Positions 1-5,362 are shown, numbered from the stretch's first letter. The stretch: DNA of 5,964 bases from Opitutaceae bacterium (GCA_025352845.1 JANXSC010000217.1:1-5964); one strand, 5' to 3'. The notes: generated by a model not told the origin, from the letters alone. Translations and numbers: made by a program.

Positions 1-1
1 C

Positions 2-355
2 GGCGCGAGCGCGGGCGCCAATATCGCCGGGCTCATCATCGGCACGACGAATGATTTTCCCGTGGCCGATATCCCGAGCCGCGCCGCGCTCGCGCTCCTG
101 CCGGCCACCATCAACCCGCACCATCCGTTGCCCGAGCCGAAGGCCGACTACAATGCGCGCGTCGGAAAAATCAAAGGCTACCTTCGCTTCAACCCGAGCG
201 AAACCGTGCTCGCGCTCGCCAACGCCTCGATCGTGCGCCTGCACGCCGGCCGCGCGGCACTCGTGTGCGGCACAGGCTGGATCTACACGGCGACGGACGT
301 GCGCGAACTGAAGATAGGCGAGCCGGTGCCGGAGTTGAATCCATCGCTACCGTGA
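2..355 (+). CDS. pepE: Peptidase E (alpha-aspartyl dipeptidase, family S51), C-terminal part
   Basis: Only the last 117 residues are in the window; the gene enters from the left edge in the frame of base 2 and stops at TGA 353-355. The fragment opens with G-A-S-A-G-A-N, matching the nucleophile loop of peptidase E (GxSAGAN), so the catalytic Ser is fragment residue 3. TTND puts an Asp at residue 18 and INPH puts a His at residue 40. The Ser-His spacing of 37 and Ser-Asp spacing of 15 equal those of enterobacterial PepE (Ser120, Asp135, His157). The tail VLALANASIVRL followed by G-R-A-A-L-V-C-G also follows the family C-terminus. The family is cytoplasmic and hydrolyses dipeptides with N-terminal aspartate. 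At the place where PepE usually reads PEG (a Glu proposed for the triad), this protein reads A-N-A, so activity or specificity may differ. It could instead be a non-peptidase 'type 1 glutamine amidotransferase-like' relative. It is convergent with the isomerase gene downstream. Confidence 0.82.
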   Translation, partial: GASAGANIAGLIIGTTNDFPVADIPSRAALALLPATINPHHPLPEPKADYNARVGKIKGYLRFNPSETVLALANASIVRLHAGRAALVCGTGWIYTATDVRELKIGEPVPELNPSLP

Positions 356-359
356 TCGA

Positions 360-384
360 TGTAGGGCGGGAGACCCGCCCTACA
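360..384. repeat. Perfect palindrome between convergent genes (REP-like)
   Basis: The left arm GTAGGGCGGG (361-370) and right arm CCCGCCCTAC (374-383) are exact reverse complements around the 3-base loop AGA; T360 and A384 extend the stem to 11 bp. It starts 5 bases after the peptidase E stop and lies 20 bases from the stop of the opposing isomerase gene. Neither strand shows a T-run after the stem, so it is not a textbook intrinsic terminator, though it could stall polymerase or protect 3' ends in both directions. The half AGACCCGCCCTAC recurs exactly at 2178-2190, and CCCGCCCTAC recurs at 2255-2264, so this is one copy of a dispersed family. Confidence 0.8.
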
Positions 385-403
385 GCCTTGCTGATGTCGC
401 GCC

Positions 404-925
404 TCAAGCCGCCGGCACGATCGTCACGCTCTCGACCGCGACGCGTTCGACCGGCGTGCTCTTCTCGCCGCCGCCACCGGACTTGGTCGGGATGTTGGCG
501 AGTTTCTCCAGGACGTCCTCGCCCTTCACCAGCGCGCCGAAGGCGGTGTATTGGTTGTCGAGGAAACGGGCGTCGCCGTCGCAGATGAAAAACTGGCAGC
601 CCGCGCTGTCGGGGTGCGAGGAGCGGGCCATGGAGATGACGCCCTTGACGTGCGGCTTGGAATTGAACTCCGCCTTCACCTTGTAACCCGGATCGCCGGT
701 GCCGGGGATGCCGCTCGCGTCGGCCTTCGTGTTCGGGCACCCACCCTGAATCATGAAACCCCTGAGGATGCGGTGGAACGCGGTGCCGTCGTAGAATCCC
801 TCGCGGGCAAGCTTCTTGAAGTTCTCGACCGTCTTGGGCGCGACCTCGGGCCAGAAGGCGAGGGTCATTTCGCCATAGGCGGTTTTGATCACGGCGTGTT
901 CGTTGACGGCGGCGGTTTTGCTCAT
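404..925 (-). CDS. Cyclophilin-type peptidyl-prolyl cis-trans isomerase
   Basis: The gene encodes 173 residues, the usual size of a single-domain bacterial cyclophilin with no signal peptide, so it probably acts in the cytoplasm. The family catalyses cis-trans isomerisation of X-Pro bonds during folding. The core is complete. FHRILRGFMIQGG (50-62) carries catalytic Arg52, Phe57, Met58 and Gln60. ISMARS (97-102) and GCQFFI (109-114) form the rest of the pocket, followed by FLDNQYTAFG (121-130). At the position of human CypA Trp121 it has Phe, as in many bacterial cyclophilins, which usually bind cyclosporin poorly. The ATG at 925 is chosen because the homologous domain begins just after it. 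A TTG at 964 would add 13 Arg-rich residues unlike the family. No Shine-Dalgarno sequence is visible before the ATG. The C-terminus has a Gly run (149-153). It diverges from the NUP-family gene across 81 bp. Confidence 0.95.
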   Translation of the reverse strand: MSKTAAVNEHAVIKTAYGEMTLAFWPEVAPKTVENFKKLAREGFYDGTAFHRILRGFMIQGGCPNTKADASGIPGTGDPGYKVKAEFNSKPHVKGVISMARSSHPDSAGCQFFICDGDARFLDNQYTAFGALVKGEDVLEKLANIPTKSGGGGEKSTPVERVAVESVTIVPAA

Positions 926-948
926 GGAAGGAAAGCAGCGAACGCGCA

Positions 949-989
949 CGCCGCGCCGCCGCAAGAACCAATTTGCCAGTGGCGCGGCG
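949..989. repeat. Inverted repeat in the isomerase/NUP divergent gap
   Basis: CGCCGCGCC (949-957) and GGCGCGGCG (981-989) are exact 9-bp reverse complements separated by 23 bases, in the 81-bp gap between two divergent genes. The position suits an operator. However, the arms are pure G/C in GC-rich DNA, so chance is a serious alternative. No convincing -35/-10 pair was found in this gap. Confidence 0.3.
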
Positions 990-1006
990 GCTGCTGGAGT
1001 GGCCGC

Positions 1007-2071
1007 ATGAAATTACCTTCGCACGTGTGGTTGGGCGGAATTCTTGGGCTGGCCGCGGCTTTGTCTCCGGGGGCGGCGGCGGTGGATGTTATTCGGCCGA
1101 AGGTCGTCGTCATCGCGATGTTCGAGGCGGGCAACGACACCGGCGATCAGCCGGGAGAATTTCAGTTTTGGGTGGAGCGGGAGAAACTCACGCGTGTCCT
1201 GCCATTTCCACAGGGCTACCGCGACCTGCGCGTGAATGCCGACGGCTCCGTGCTCGGCGTGGTGACGGGCGTCGGCACGGCGAAAAGTGCGGCGACGATC
1301 ATGGCGCTCGGACTCGACCCGCGTTTCGATTTCTCGAAAACCTACTGGCTTGTCGCCGGCATCGCCGGCATCGATCCGCACGACGGGCCGCTCGGGGCCG
1401 CGGTGTGGGCCGAGTGGATCGTGGACGGCGACCTCGGCCACGAGATCGATGCGCGCGAAATCCCGGCCGGCTGGACGACGGGCTATCTGCCCCTGCGCAA
1501 AAAGAAACCCTACGAACTCCCCGTCGATCGCAGCGAGGGCGAAGCCTACCGGCTCGATCCGGGTTTCGTGGAGTGGGCCTACCAACTCACGAAGGACACG
1601 CCGCTGGCCGACACCGCCGCGATGCAACGGCGCCGCGCGCTCTACACCGGATTTCCCAATGCCCAGCGTCCGCCGCTCGTGATGAAGGGCGATACGCTCT
1701 CCTCGATGACCTACTGGCACGGCAAGCATCTCAACCAGTGGGCCAACGACTGGGTGAAATACTTTAGCGACGGCACCGGCAACTACGTGACCACCGCGAT
1801 GGAAGACACGGGCACGCTGCAATCGCTCACGTTTCTCGCGCGGGCCAAACGCGTCGATGTGCAGCGCGTGCTCGTGCTGCGCACGGCGAGCAACTTCGAC
1901 ATGCAATGGCCGGGCGGGGATGCAGCCGAGAGCTTGAGCGGCGAGAAACTCGGACCCGGTTACTCCGCCTATTTGCCGTCGCTCGAGGCTGCCCATCGTG
2001 TCGGCAGCGTGGTTGTGCACGAGCTGGTGCAGAATTGGTCGCGCTACGAAAAGGAAGTGCCGCGAAAGTAA
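1007..2071 (+). CDS. Exported NUP-family protein ('purine nucleoside permease')
   Basis: The gene encodes 354 residues. The ATG at 1007 has GGAG at 996-999, seven bases upstream, and opens a signal peptide: Lys2, hydrophobic core about residues 8-19, then SPGAAA with likely cleavage near residue 25. In-frame codons back to 551 are antisense to the isomerase gene and are not part of this gene. Family-like segments are PKVVVIAMFEAGND (31-44), TGVGTAKSAATIMALGLDP (87-105), WLVAGIAGIDP (114-124), AEWIVDGDLGHEIDAREIP (135-153), TAMEDTGT (263-270) and RTASNFDMQWPG (292-303). This is the pattern of the NUP family, named after a Candida purine nucleoside permease. No membrane-spanning segment follows the signal peptide, so in this organism it is more likely a periplasmic nucleoside-binding or phosphorylase-like protein than a transporter. 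That role is inference; the GVGTAKSAA and MED motifs resemble the nucleoside phosphorylase fold. It appears to be a single-gene transcript, ended by the terminator that overlaps its stop codon. Confidence 0.88.
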   Translation: MKLPSHVWLGGILGLAAALSPGAAAVDVIRPKVVVIAMFEAGNDTGDQPGEFQFWVEREKLTRVLPFPQGYRDLRVNADGSVLGVVTGVGTAKSAATIMALGLDPRFDFSKTYWLVAGIAGIDPHDGPLGAAVWAEWIVDGDLGHEIDAREIPAGWTTGYLPLRKKKPYELPVDRSEGEAYRLDPGFVEWAYQLTKDTPLADTAAMQRRRALYTGFPNAQRPPLVMKGDTLSSMTYWHGKHLNQWANDWVKYFSDGTGNYVTTAMEDTGTLQSLTFLARAKRVDVQRVLVLRTASNFDMQWPGGDAAESLSGEKLGPGYSAYLPSLEAAHRVGSVVVHELVQNWSRYEKEVPRK

Positions 2072-2095
2072 GGCGGACTTCAGTCCGCCTTTTTT
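2070..2095 (+). terminator. Intrinsic terminator of the NUP-family gene
   Basis: AAGGCGGAC (2070-2078) pairs perfectly with GTCCGCCTT (2083-2091) around the loop TTCA, and six Ts run from 2090 to 2095. The stem begins inside the TAA stop codon (2069-2071). This is a textbook Rho-independent terminator for + strand transcription. Its core GGCGGACTTCAGTCCGCC differs by one compensated base pair from the minus-strand reading of the palindrome at 2243-2260, so the terminator may itself derive from the local repeat family. Confidence 0.92.
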
Positions 2096-2129
2096 AAGAA
2101 TTACCCAAAGAAGAGACAGCGCCTCAGAG

Positions 2130-2190
2130 GTAGGGCAGGTCTTCGACCTGCCCTTTTCGCTCCCGCAGGCGGGTCAGAGACCCGCCCTAC
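2130..2190. repeat. Compound double palindrome (REPIN-like)
   Basis: Two hairpins lie side by side. In the first, GGGCAGGTC (2133-2141) pairs with GACCTGCCC (2145-2153) around TTC and is followed by four Ts. In the second, GGCGGGTC (2168-2175) pairs with GACCCGCC (2179-2186) around AGA. The outer ends are also inverted: GTAGGGC (2130-2136) against GCCCTAC (2184-2190). The unit is therefore a 61-bp element with matching termini and two internal hairpins, the architecture of REP doublets (REPINs). It lies between the convergent NUP-family and gmhA genes and shares a 13-base identical stretch with the palindrome at 361-383. Confidence 0.78.
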
Positions 2191-2240
2191 TTTCCAATCC
2201 GCGCCGTCACATCTTTGGGGAAATTTCAATAGGACATCGA

Positions 2241-2264
2241 AAGGCGGGCTGAAGCCCGCCCTAC
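2241..2264. repeat. Palindrome at the 3' end of gmhA
   Basis: GGCGGGC (2243-2249) pairs with GCCCGCC (2254-2260) around TGAA, and CTAC follows (2261-2264), overlapping the gmhA TAG stop at 2261-2263. Read on the minus strand, the hairpin directly follows the gmhA stop and is followed by only three Ts, so it could act as a weak terminator or as 3'-end protection. The end CCCGCCCTAC (2255-2264) is identical to the ends of the two related palindromes at 374-383 and 2181-2190. Confidence 0.75.
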
Positions 2265-2824
2265 GCCGGAAACGCCGCGTCGATCTGCTCGCAGAAATGA
2301 TGGATGAGGAAGAGGTGCGCCTCCTGCGTCGCCGGTCCGCATTGCCCGGGGACGATGAGTTCGCAGTTCGCGAGGCCCTTGGCTTTGCCACCGCTGCGGC
2401 CGAGGAAAGCGAGCGAATCGACGCCCATTTTTTTCGCCTCATGCAGCGCGGCGAGGATGTTGGCCGAGTTGCCACTGGTCGTGAGCACGACGAGCAAATC
2501 ACCCGCACGCGCGAAGCCCGCGACCTGCCGGGAAAACGCGTGCTCGTAGCCGTAGTCGTTGACGACGCAGGTGAGCAGCGAGCCATCCGCCGAGAGCGCG
2601 ATTGCCGGGAGCGCGCGGCGATCCTTCGCGTAACGGCCGACGAGTTCGGTCGAAAAATGCGCCGCCTCGGCCGCACTGCCGCCGTTGCCGCAGATGAGCA
2701 GCTTCCCGCCGCGCCGCAGCGTCGCGAGAATCATCTCCCCCGCGCGATCGATCGCGGGACGGATCTCGGCGAGGGATTGCAGCGTGCGGACGGTGTCGGC
2801 GAGCGACGATTCGAAGGAGCGCAT
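2261..2824 (-). CDS. gmhA: Phosphoheptose isomerase (SIS domain)
   Basis: The gene encodes 187 residues, full length for GmhA (about 190). GmhA converts sedoheptulose 7-phosphate to D-glycero-D-manno-heptose 7-phosphate, the first step of heptose synthesis for the LPS inner core, in the cytoplasm as a tetramer. The SIS fold shows ICGNGGSAAEAAHFSTELVG (44-63) and the phosphate loop TTSGNSAN (115-122). Zinc ligands known from E. coli (His61, Glu65, Gln172, His180) align at constant offset with His56, Glu60, Gln167 and His175. This favours GmhA over the non-catalytic relative DiaA, and the N-terminal helix MRSFESSLADTVRTL also fits. The ATG at 2824 is supported by the family length. No Shine-Dalgarno sequence precedes it; a heptamer repeat array begins 8 bases upstream. 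No other heptose gene is visible nearby. It diverges from recF. Confidence 0.93.
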   Translation of the reverse strand: MRSFESSLADTVRTLQSLAEIRPAIDRAGEMILATLRRGGKLLICGNGGSAAEAAHFSTELVGRYAKDRRALPAIALSADGSLLTCVVNDYGYEHAFSRQVAGFARAGDLLVVLTTSGNSANILAALHEAKKMGVDSLAFLGRSGGKAKGLANCELIVPGQCGPATQEAHLFLIHHFCEQIDAAFPA

Positions 2825-2830
2825 GGGAGA

Positions 2831-2917
2831 AAGTAGTGGGTAGCGAGTAGCGGGTAGCGAGCATAGTTTGCGAACCGTTTTCTACTCGCTACCCGCTACC
2901 CGCTATTCGCTACTTGC
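2831..2917. repeat. Inverted pair of heptamer arrays filling the gmhA-recF gap
   Basis: The left arm has four tandem 7-mers of form GTAGYGR (2833-2860: GTAGTGG, GTAGCGA, GTAGCGG, GTAGCGA). The right arm has five reverse-complement 7-mers (2883-2917: TACTCGC, TACCCGC, TACCCGC, TATTCGC, TACTTGC). The arms match as an inverted repeat of about 31 bp with four mismatches around a unique centre of roughly 20 bases (2862-2881). The left arm ends 8 bases before the gmhA start and the right arm ends 5 bases before the recF start. The two genes' promoters and any ribosome-binding sites must therefore lie in or beside these repeats. The pattern is directly visible. I recall similar TACTCGC-type arrays as dispersed repeats in other bacterial genomes, but the function is unknown to me. 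Confidence 0.88.
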
Positions 2918-2922
2918 CCGCG

Positions 2923-4008
2923 ATGCGCCTGCGCAAACTCACCATCCGGCATTTTCGCAACATCGGCTTCGCCGCGTTGGAATTTGCCGGCCGCCGGCAT
3001 TTTCTCGTCGGGGCGAACGGGCAGGGGAAGACCAACCTGCTCGAGGCCGCGGGCTTTCTCACGGCGCTGCGCTCGTTTCGCGCCGCCGATCACCGGCTGC
3101 TGATCGGGCACGGCGAGCAGTGCGCGGCGGTGGCGTTTGCGATCGAGCACGAGCGGCAAAACGAAACCGACGTCACGATCAAGCTCCGTCACGAGGGCAA
3201 GCAGCTCTGGTGCGATCAGACGCGAGTGCAGAAACTCGCGGAGCACCTCGGGAAATTTCCCACGGTCGTGTTTTCCTCCCAGGACATGCTGCTCGTGCGC
3301 GGCTCGCCCGGCGGCCGCCGCCGCTGGCTCGACCTGACGCTGGCGGCGATGGACCCGAACTATCTACGCGCGCTGCAAACCTACACACGCGCTCTCGCCG
3401 AGCGGAACGCGTTGCTCAAATCGGGCCGGCCCGTCGAAGCGGAACTCGACGCATTCGAGCAGACCCTGGCACCCGCCGCCGCGCAGTTGATTACGTTGCG
3501 CGCGGCTGGACTCAAAGCCCTGGAATCCACGCTGAAGGTCGCCTATGCGCGCCTCAGCGACGACGCGGAGCCCGCGACGCTCGTCTATGAGCCGAACTTT
3601 GAGGAACCTTCGGTCGAATCCCTGCTCGCCAAACTCGAGGCCGGCCGCGCGCGCGACCTGCAATTCCGCACCACACTCACCGGCCCACACCGCGACGACT
3701 TCCGCTTCACCGTGAAGCAGACGGCCGCGAAAGATTTCGCGTCCGAGGGCCAGCAGCGCTCGCTCGTCCTCGCGCTGCGCCTCGCGCAGGCCGCGTGGTT
3801 TCACGAAAAGAGCGGTGTGCGCCCGGTGCTCCTCGCCGACGACGTGCTCGGCGAACTCGATCCCGGCCGCCGCGCGCGTTTCTGGTCCGCCATCGATCAC
3901 GAGTCGCAAATCATCGCGACGGGCACGAGGCTGCCCGAGGCCGAGCTGGGTGCGTGGCAGGTGTTCGACGTCGAGGGCGGCGCGTTTACTGCGAAGGAAA
4001 TCTCATGA
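2923..4008 (+). CDS. recF: DNA replication and repair protein RecF
   Basis: The gene encodes 361 residues, the typical RecF length. RecF is an SMC/Rad50-like ATPase that, with RecO and RecR, helps load RecA at single-strand gaps with a 5' DNA end. The start of the protein, LRKLTIRHFRNI, is characteristic. The Walker A motif is GANGQGKT (30-37), followed by NLLEA. SSQDMLLVRGSPGGRRRWLD (118-137) is a highly family-specific block. TGPHRDDF (253-260), the signature ASEGQQRS (273-280), Walker B PVLLADD (301-307) and D-loop GELD (310-313) complete the ATPase. The ATG at 2923 gives the canonical N-terminus; an in-frame TTG at 2914 lies inside the repeat array and adds three residues. No Shine-Dalgarno sequence is seen. 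recF often sits beside dnaN; here it instead leads an apparent operon, its stop overlapping the transporter start in ATGA (4005-4008). Confidence 0.97.
   Translation: MRLRKLTIRHFRNIGFAALEFAGRRHFLVGANGQGKTNLLEAAGFLTALRSFRAADHRLLIGHGEQCAAVAFAIEHERQNETDVTIKLRHEGKQLWCDQTRVQKLAEHLGKFPTVVFSSQDMLLVRGSPGGRRRWLDLTLAAMDPNYLRALQTYTRALAERNALLKSGRPVEAELDAFEQTLAPAAAQLITLRAAGLKALESTLKVAYARLSDDAEPATLVYEPNFEEPSVESLLAKLEAGRARDLQFRTTLTGPHRDDFRFTVKQTAAKDFASEGQQRSLVLALRLAQAAWFHEKSGVRPVLLADDVLGELDPGRRARFWSAIDHESQIIATGTRLPEAELGAWQVFDVEGGAFTAKEIS
3994..3998 (+). promoter_or_regulatory. Ribosome-binding site of the TSUP gene
   Basis: AAGGA within the last recF codons lies six bases before ATG 4005. It supports starting the transporter there, at the ATGA overlap, rather than at upstream in-frame codons that lie inside recF. 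The adjacent ATG at 4008 would lose one Met and cannot be excluded. Confidence 0.65.
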
Positions 4009-4754
4009 TGGCGCTCGAACCGTGGCAGTGGGCGCTCGCGATCATGGCGGCCGTAATCGTTGGTATTTCCAAATCCGGCATTGGCGGCCTCGGTGTGCTG
4101 GCGGTCGTGCTCTTTGCGTTGATCATGCCGGCGAAACAGGCCACGGGCACCGTGCTCCCGCTGCTGTGTTTCGGCGATCTCGTGGCGTCGGCCACCTACG
4201 GACGACACGCGAAGTGGGTTCACCTGTGGCGATTGTTTCCGTGGACGGCGGCGGGTGTCGTGCTCGGGTGGCTCGCCTTCGATCGCCTGAATGATCGGCA
4301 GGCGCAGGGGCTCATCGGGGTGATTGTGGTCGGGCTCGTGGTAATGCAGCTGGTCCGGCGCAAGTTCGCGGGACACGAGACCGAGCATGCCGCGTGGTTT
4401 GCACCGACGATTGGTGTGCTCGCGGGTTTCACCACGCTCGTGGCCAACGCCGCCGGGCCGCTCATGGTGGTTTACATGCTGGCGATGCGGCTGCCGAAGC
4501 TCGACTGGGTGGGCACGAGCGCGGTGTTTTTCCTGATCCTGAATTTGTTCAAGGTCCCGTTCATGATCGATCTGGGCCTGATTCACGCGACGAGTTTCGC
4601 CTTCAACCTCTGGCTCGCGCCCGTGGTCCTCGCCGGGGCGTATTTCGGCCGGAAACTCGTCCTGAAGATCGACCAGCGGGCGTTTGAGAATCTCGCGCTC
4701 GGGTTGAGTATGTTCGCGGGGCTCAATCTTCTCTTCCGAGCATGGCGCGGATGA
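4005..4754 (+). CDS. TauE/SafE (TSUP) family integral membrane transporter
   Basis: The protein has 249 residues, almost all hydrophobic, with seven or eight likely membrane segments (about 9-25, 29-42, 49-63, 77-93, 102-117, 131-148, 150-162, 170-187, 197-216 and 228-245, some of them short or re-entrant). Two related halves are visible, each with the family's conserved start: ISKSGIGGLG (21-30) and GVLAGFTTLVANAAGP (137-152). This is the two-repeat layout of TSUP (TauE/SafE, formerly DUF81) proteins, which move small sulfur-containing anions such as sulfite or organosulfonates, or other organic anions, across the inner membrane. The substrate cannot be read from the sequence and no sulfur genes are nearby. 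The gene begins inside the recF stop codon and its own stop overlaps the start of ruvC, so expression is probably translationally coupled to two DNA-repair genes. Why is not apparent. Confidence 0.9.
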   Translation: MMALEPWQWALAIMAAVIVGISKSGIGGLGVLAVVLFALIMPAKQATGTVLPLLCFGDLVASATYGRHAKWVHLWRLFPWTAAGVVLGWLAFDRLNDRQAQGLIGVIVVGLVVMQLVRRKFAGHETEHAAWFAPTIGVLAGFTTLVANAAGPLMVVYMLAMRLPKLDWVGTSAVFFLILNLFKVPFMIDLGLIHATSFAFNLWLAPVVLAGAYFGRKLVLKIDQRAFENLALGLSMFAGLNLLFRAWRG

Positions 4755-5356
4755 ACGTCAGGCAGATGTGGGCGGCGAAGCTGGCGGGGAAACCAATGCC
4801 GGCGTCGCTGGGCGTGCCGGCGAATGGCGCGGCGTCGGGGCAGGCGTCGTTCGGCGTTCGCGCGCGCGCGCCGTTTGCCGGCGTCGTGCTTGGCATCGAT
4901 CCGTCGCTGCGCGGGACGGGGCTTGCGCTCATCGAGTTTCGGCTGGGCCGACAACCGGTGTTGTTGCGCTGCCAGACGGTGAAGGTGGCGGCGAAACTGC
5001 CGATGGCACACGCCCTCGGGGAGATTCACCGCGCGGTCGCGGCGCTGCTCGATGCGACGAAGGACGTGCGACACGTGGCGCTGGAGCAGACGATCTTTGT
5101 GCAAAATTTTCAGACGGCGCAGATTCTCGGCGCGGCGCGCGGCGCGGCGATTTCGGCGGCGGCCTTGCGCGCGAAACCAGTCTTTGAGTATGCGCCGCTG
5201 CGCGTGAAGCAGGCAGTGGTGGGGGCGGGCCGCGCGAGCAAGGAGCAGATGGCGCGCACCGTGATGGCACTCCTCGGCCACGGGCGCACGCTCGCGCTCG
5301 ACGAGGCGGATGCGGCGGGCGTGGCGCTTTGCCATGCGTTCACGTGGCGGGAGTGA
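4742..5356 (+). CDS. ruvC: Crossover junction endodeoxyribonuclease RuvC
   Basis: RuvC is the dimeric, Mg-dependent nuclease that cuts Holliday junctions moved by RuvAB. The RuvC domain spans about residues 46-202: GIDPSLRGTG (51-60), LEQTIFVQNFQTAQILGAARG (114-134), then VFEYAPLRVKQAVVGAGRASKEQM (147-170) and DEADAAGVALCHA (187-199). The four catalytic acids of E. coli RuvC (Asp7, Glu66, Asp138, Asp141) correspond to Asp53, Glu115, Asp187 and Asp190; the Glu-to-Asp interval of 72 is identical. About 45 residues precede the domain, whereas E. coli RuvC starts almost directly at it. This Ala/Gly/Pro-rich extension could be real or could reflect a start set too early. ATG 4742 gives 204 residues. 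ATG 4751, in the same frame, would form an ATGA overlap with the transporter stop, like the junction upstream, and is equally plausible. Neither has a good Shine-Dalgarno sequence. ruvA and ruvB are not in the window. Confidence 0.93.
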   Translation: MARMNVRQMWAAKLAGKPMPASLGVPANGAASGQASFGVRARAPFAGVVLGIDPSLRGTGLALIEFRLGRQPVLLRCQTVKVAAKLPMAHALGEIHRAVAALLDATKDVRHVALEQTIFVQNFQTAQILGAARGAAISAAALRAKPVFEYAPLRVKQAVVGAGRASKEQMARTVMALLGHGRTLALDEADAAGVALCHAFTWRE

Positions 5357-5362
5357 GGTGTC

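Noticed and set aside
189..971. A 260-codon minus-strand frame over the isomerase region
   Set aside because: It is frame-shifted relative to the cyclophilin, is extremely Arg-rich and has no recognisable motif.
551..1006. Upstream extension of the NUP-family reading frame by 152 codons
   Set aside because: It runs antisense through the well-supported cyclophilin gene and lacks family similarity; ATG 1007 has a Shine-Dalgarno sequence and starts a signal peptide.
1013..2020. A 335-codon open frame on the minus strand opposite the NUP-family gene
   Set aside because: Its Arg/His/Ala-rich translation shows no domain and mirrors the codon pattern of the real gene; long antisense frames are expected at this GC content.
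2101..2260. Short open frames crossing the hairpin cluster, giving peptides such as GQVFDLPFSLPQAG
   Set aside because: They are translations of the palindromic repeats and not genes; the repeat structure explains the sequence.
2831..2917. Heptamer arrays considered as a CRISPR array
   Set aside because: The units are 7 bases, directly adjacent without spacers, and inverted about a centre; no cas genes are present.
3364..5335. Several long minus-strand frames opposite recF, the TSUP gene and ruvC (3364-3909, 3897-4586, 4583-5335)
   Set aside because: Each lies antisense to a gene with clear catalytic or family motifs and has low-complexity Arg/His-rich translation.
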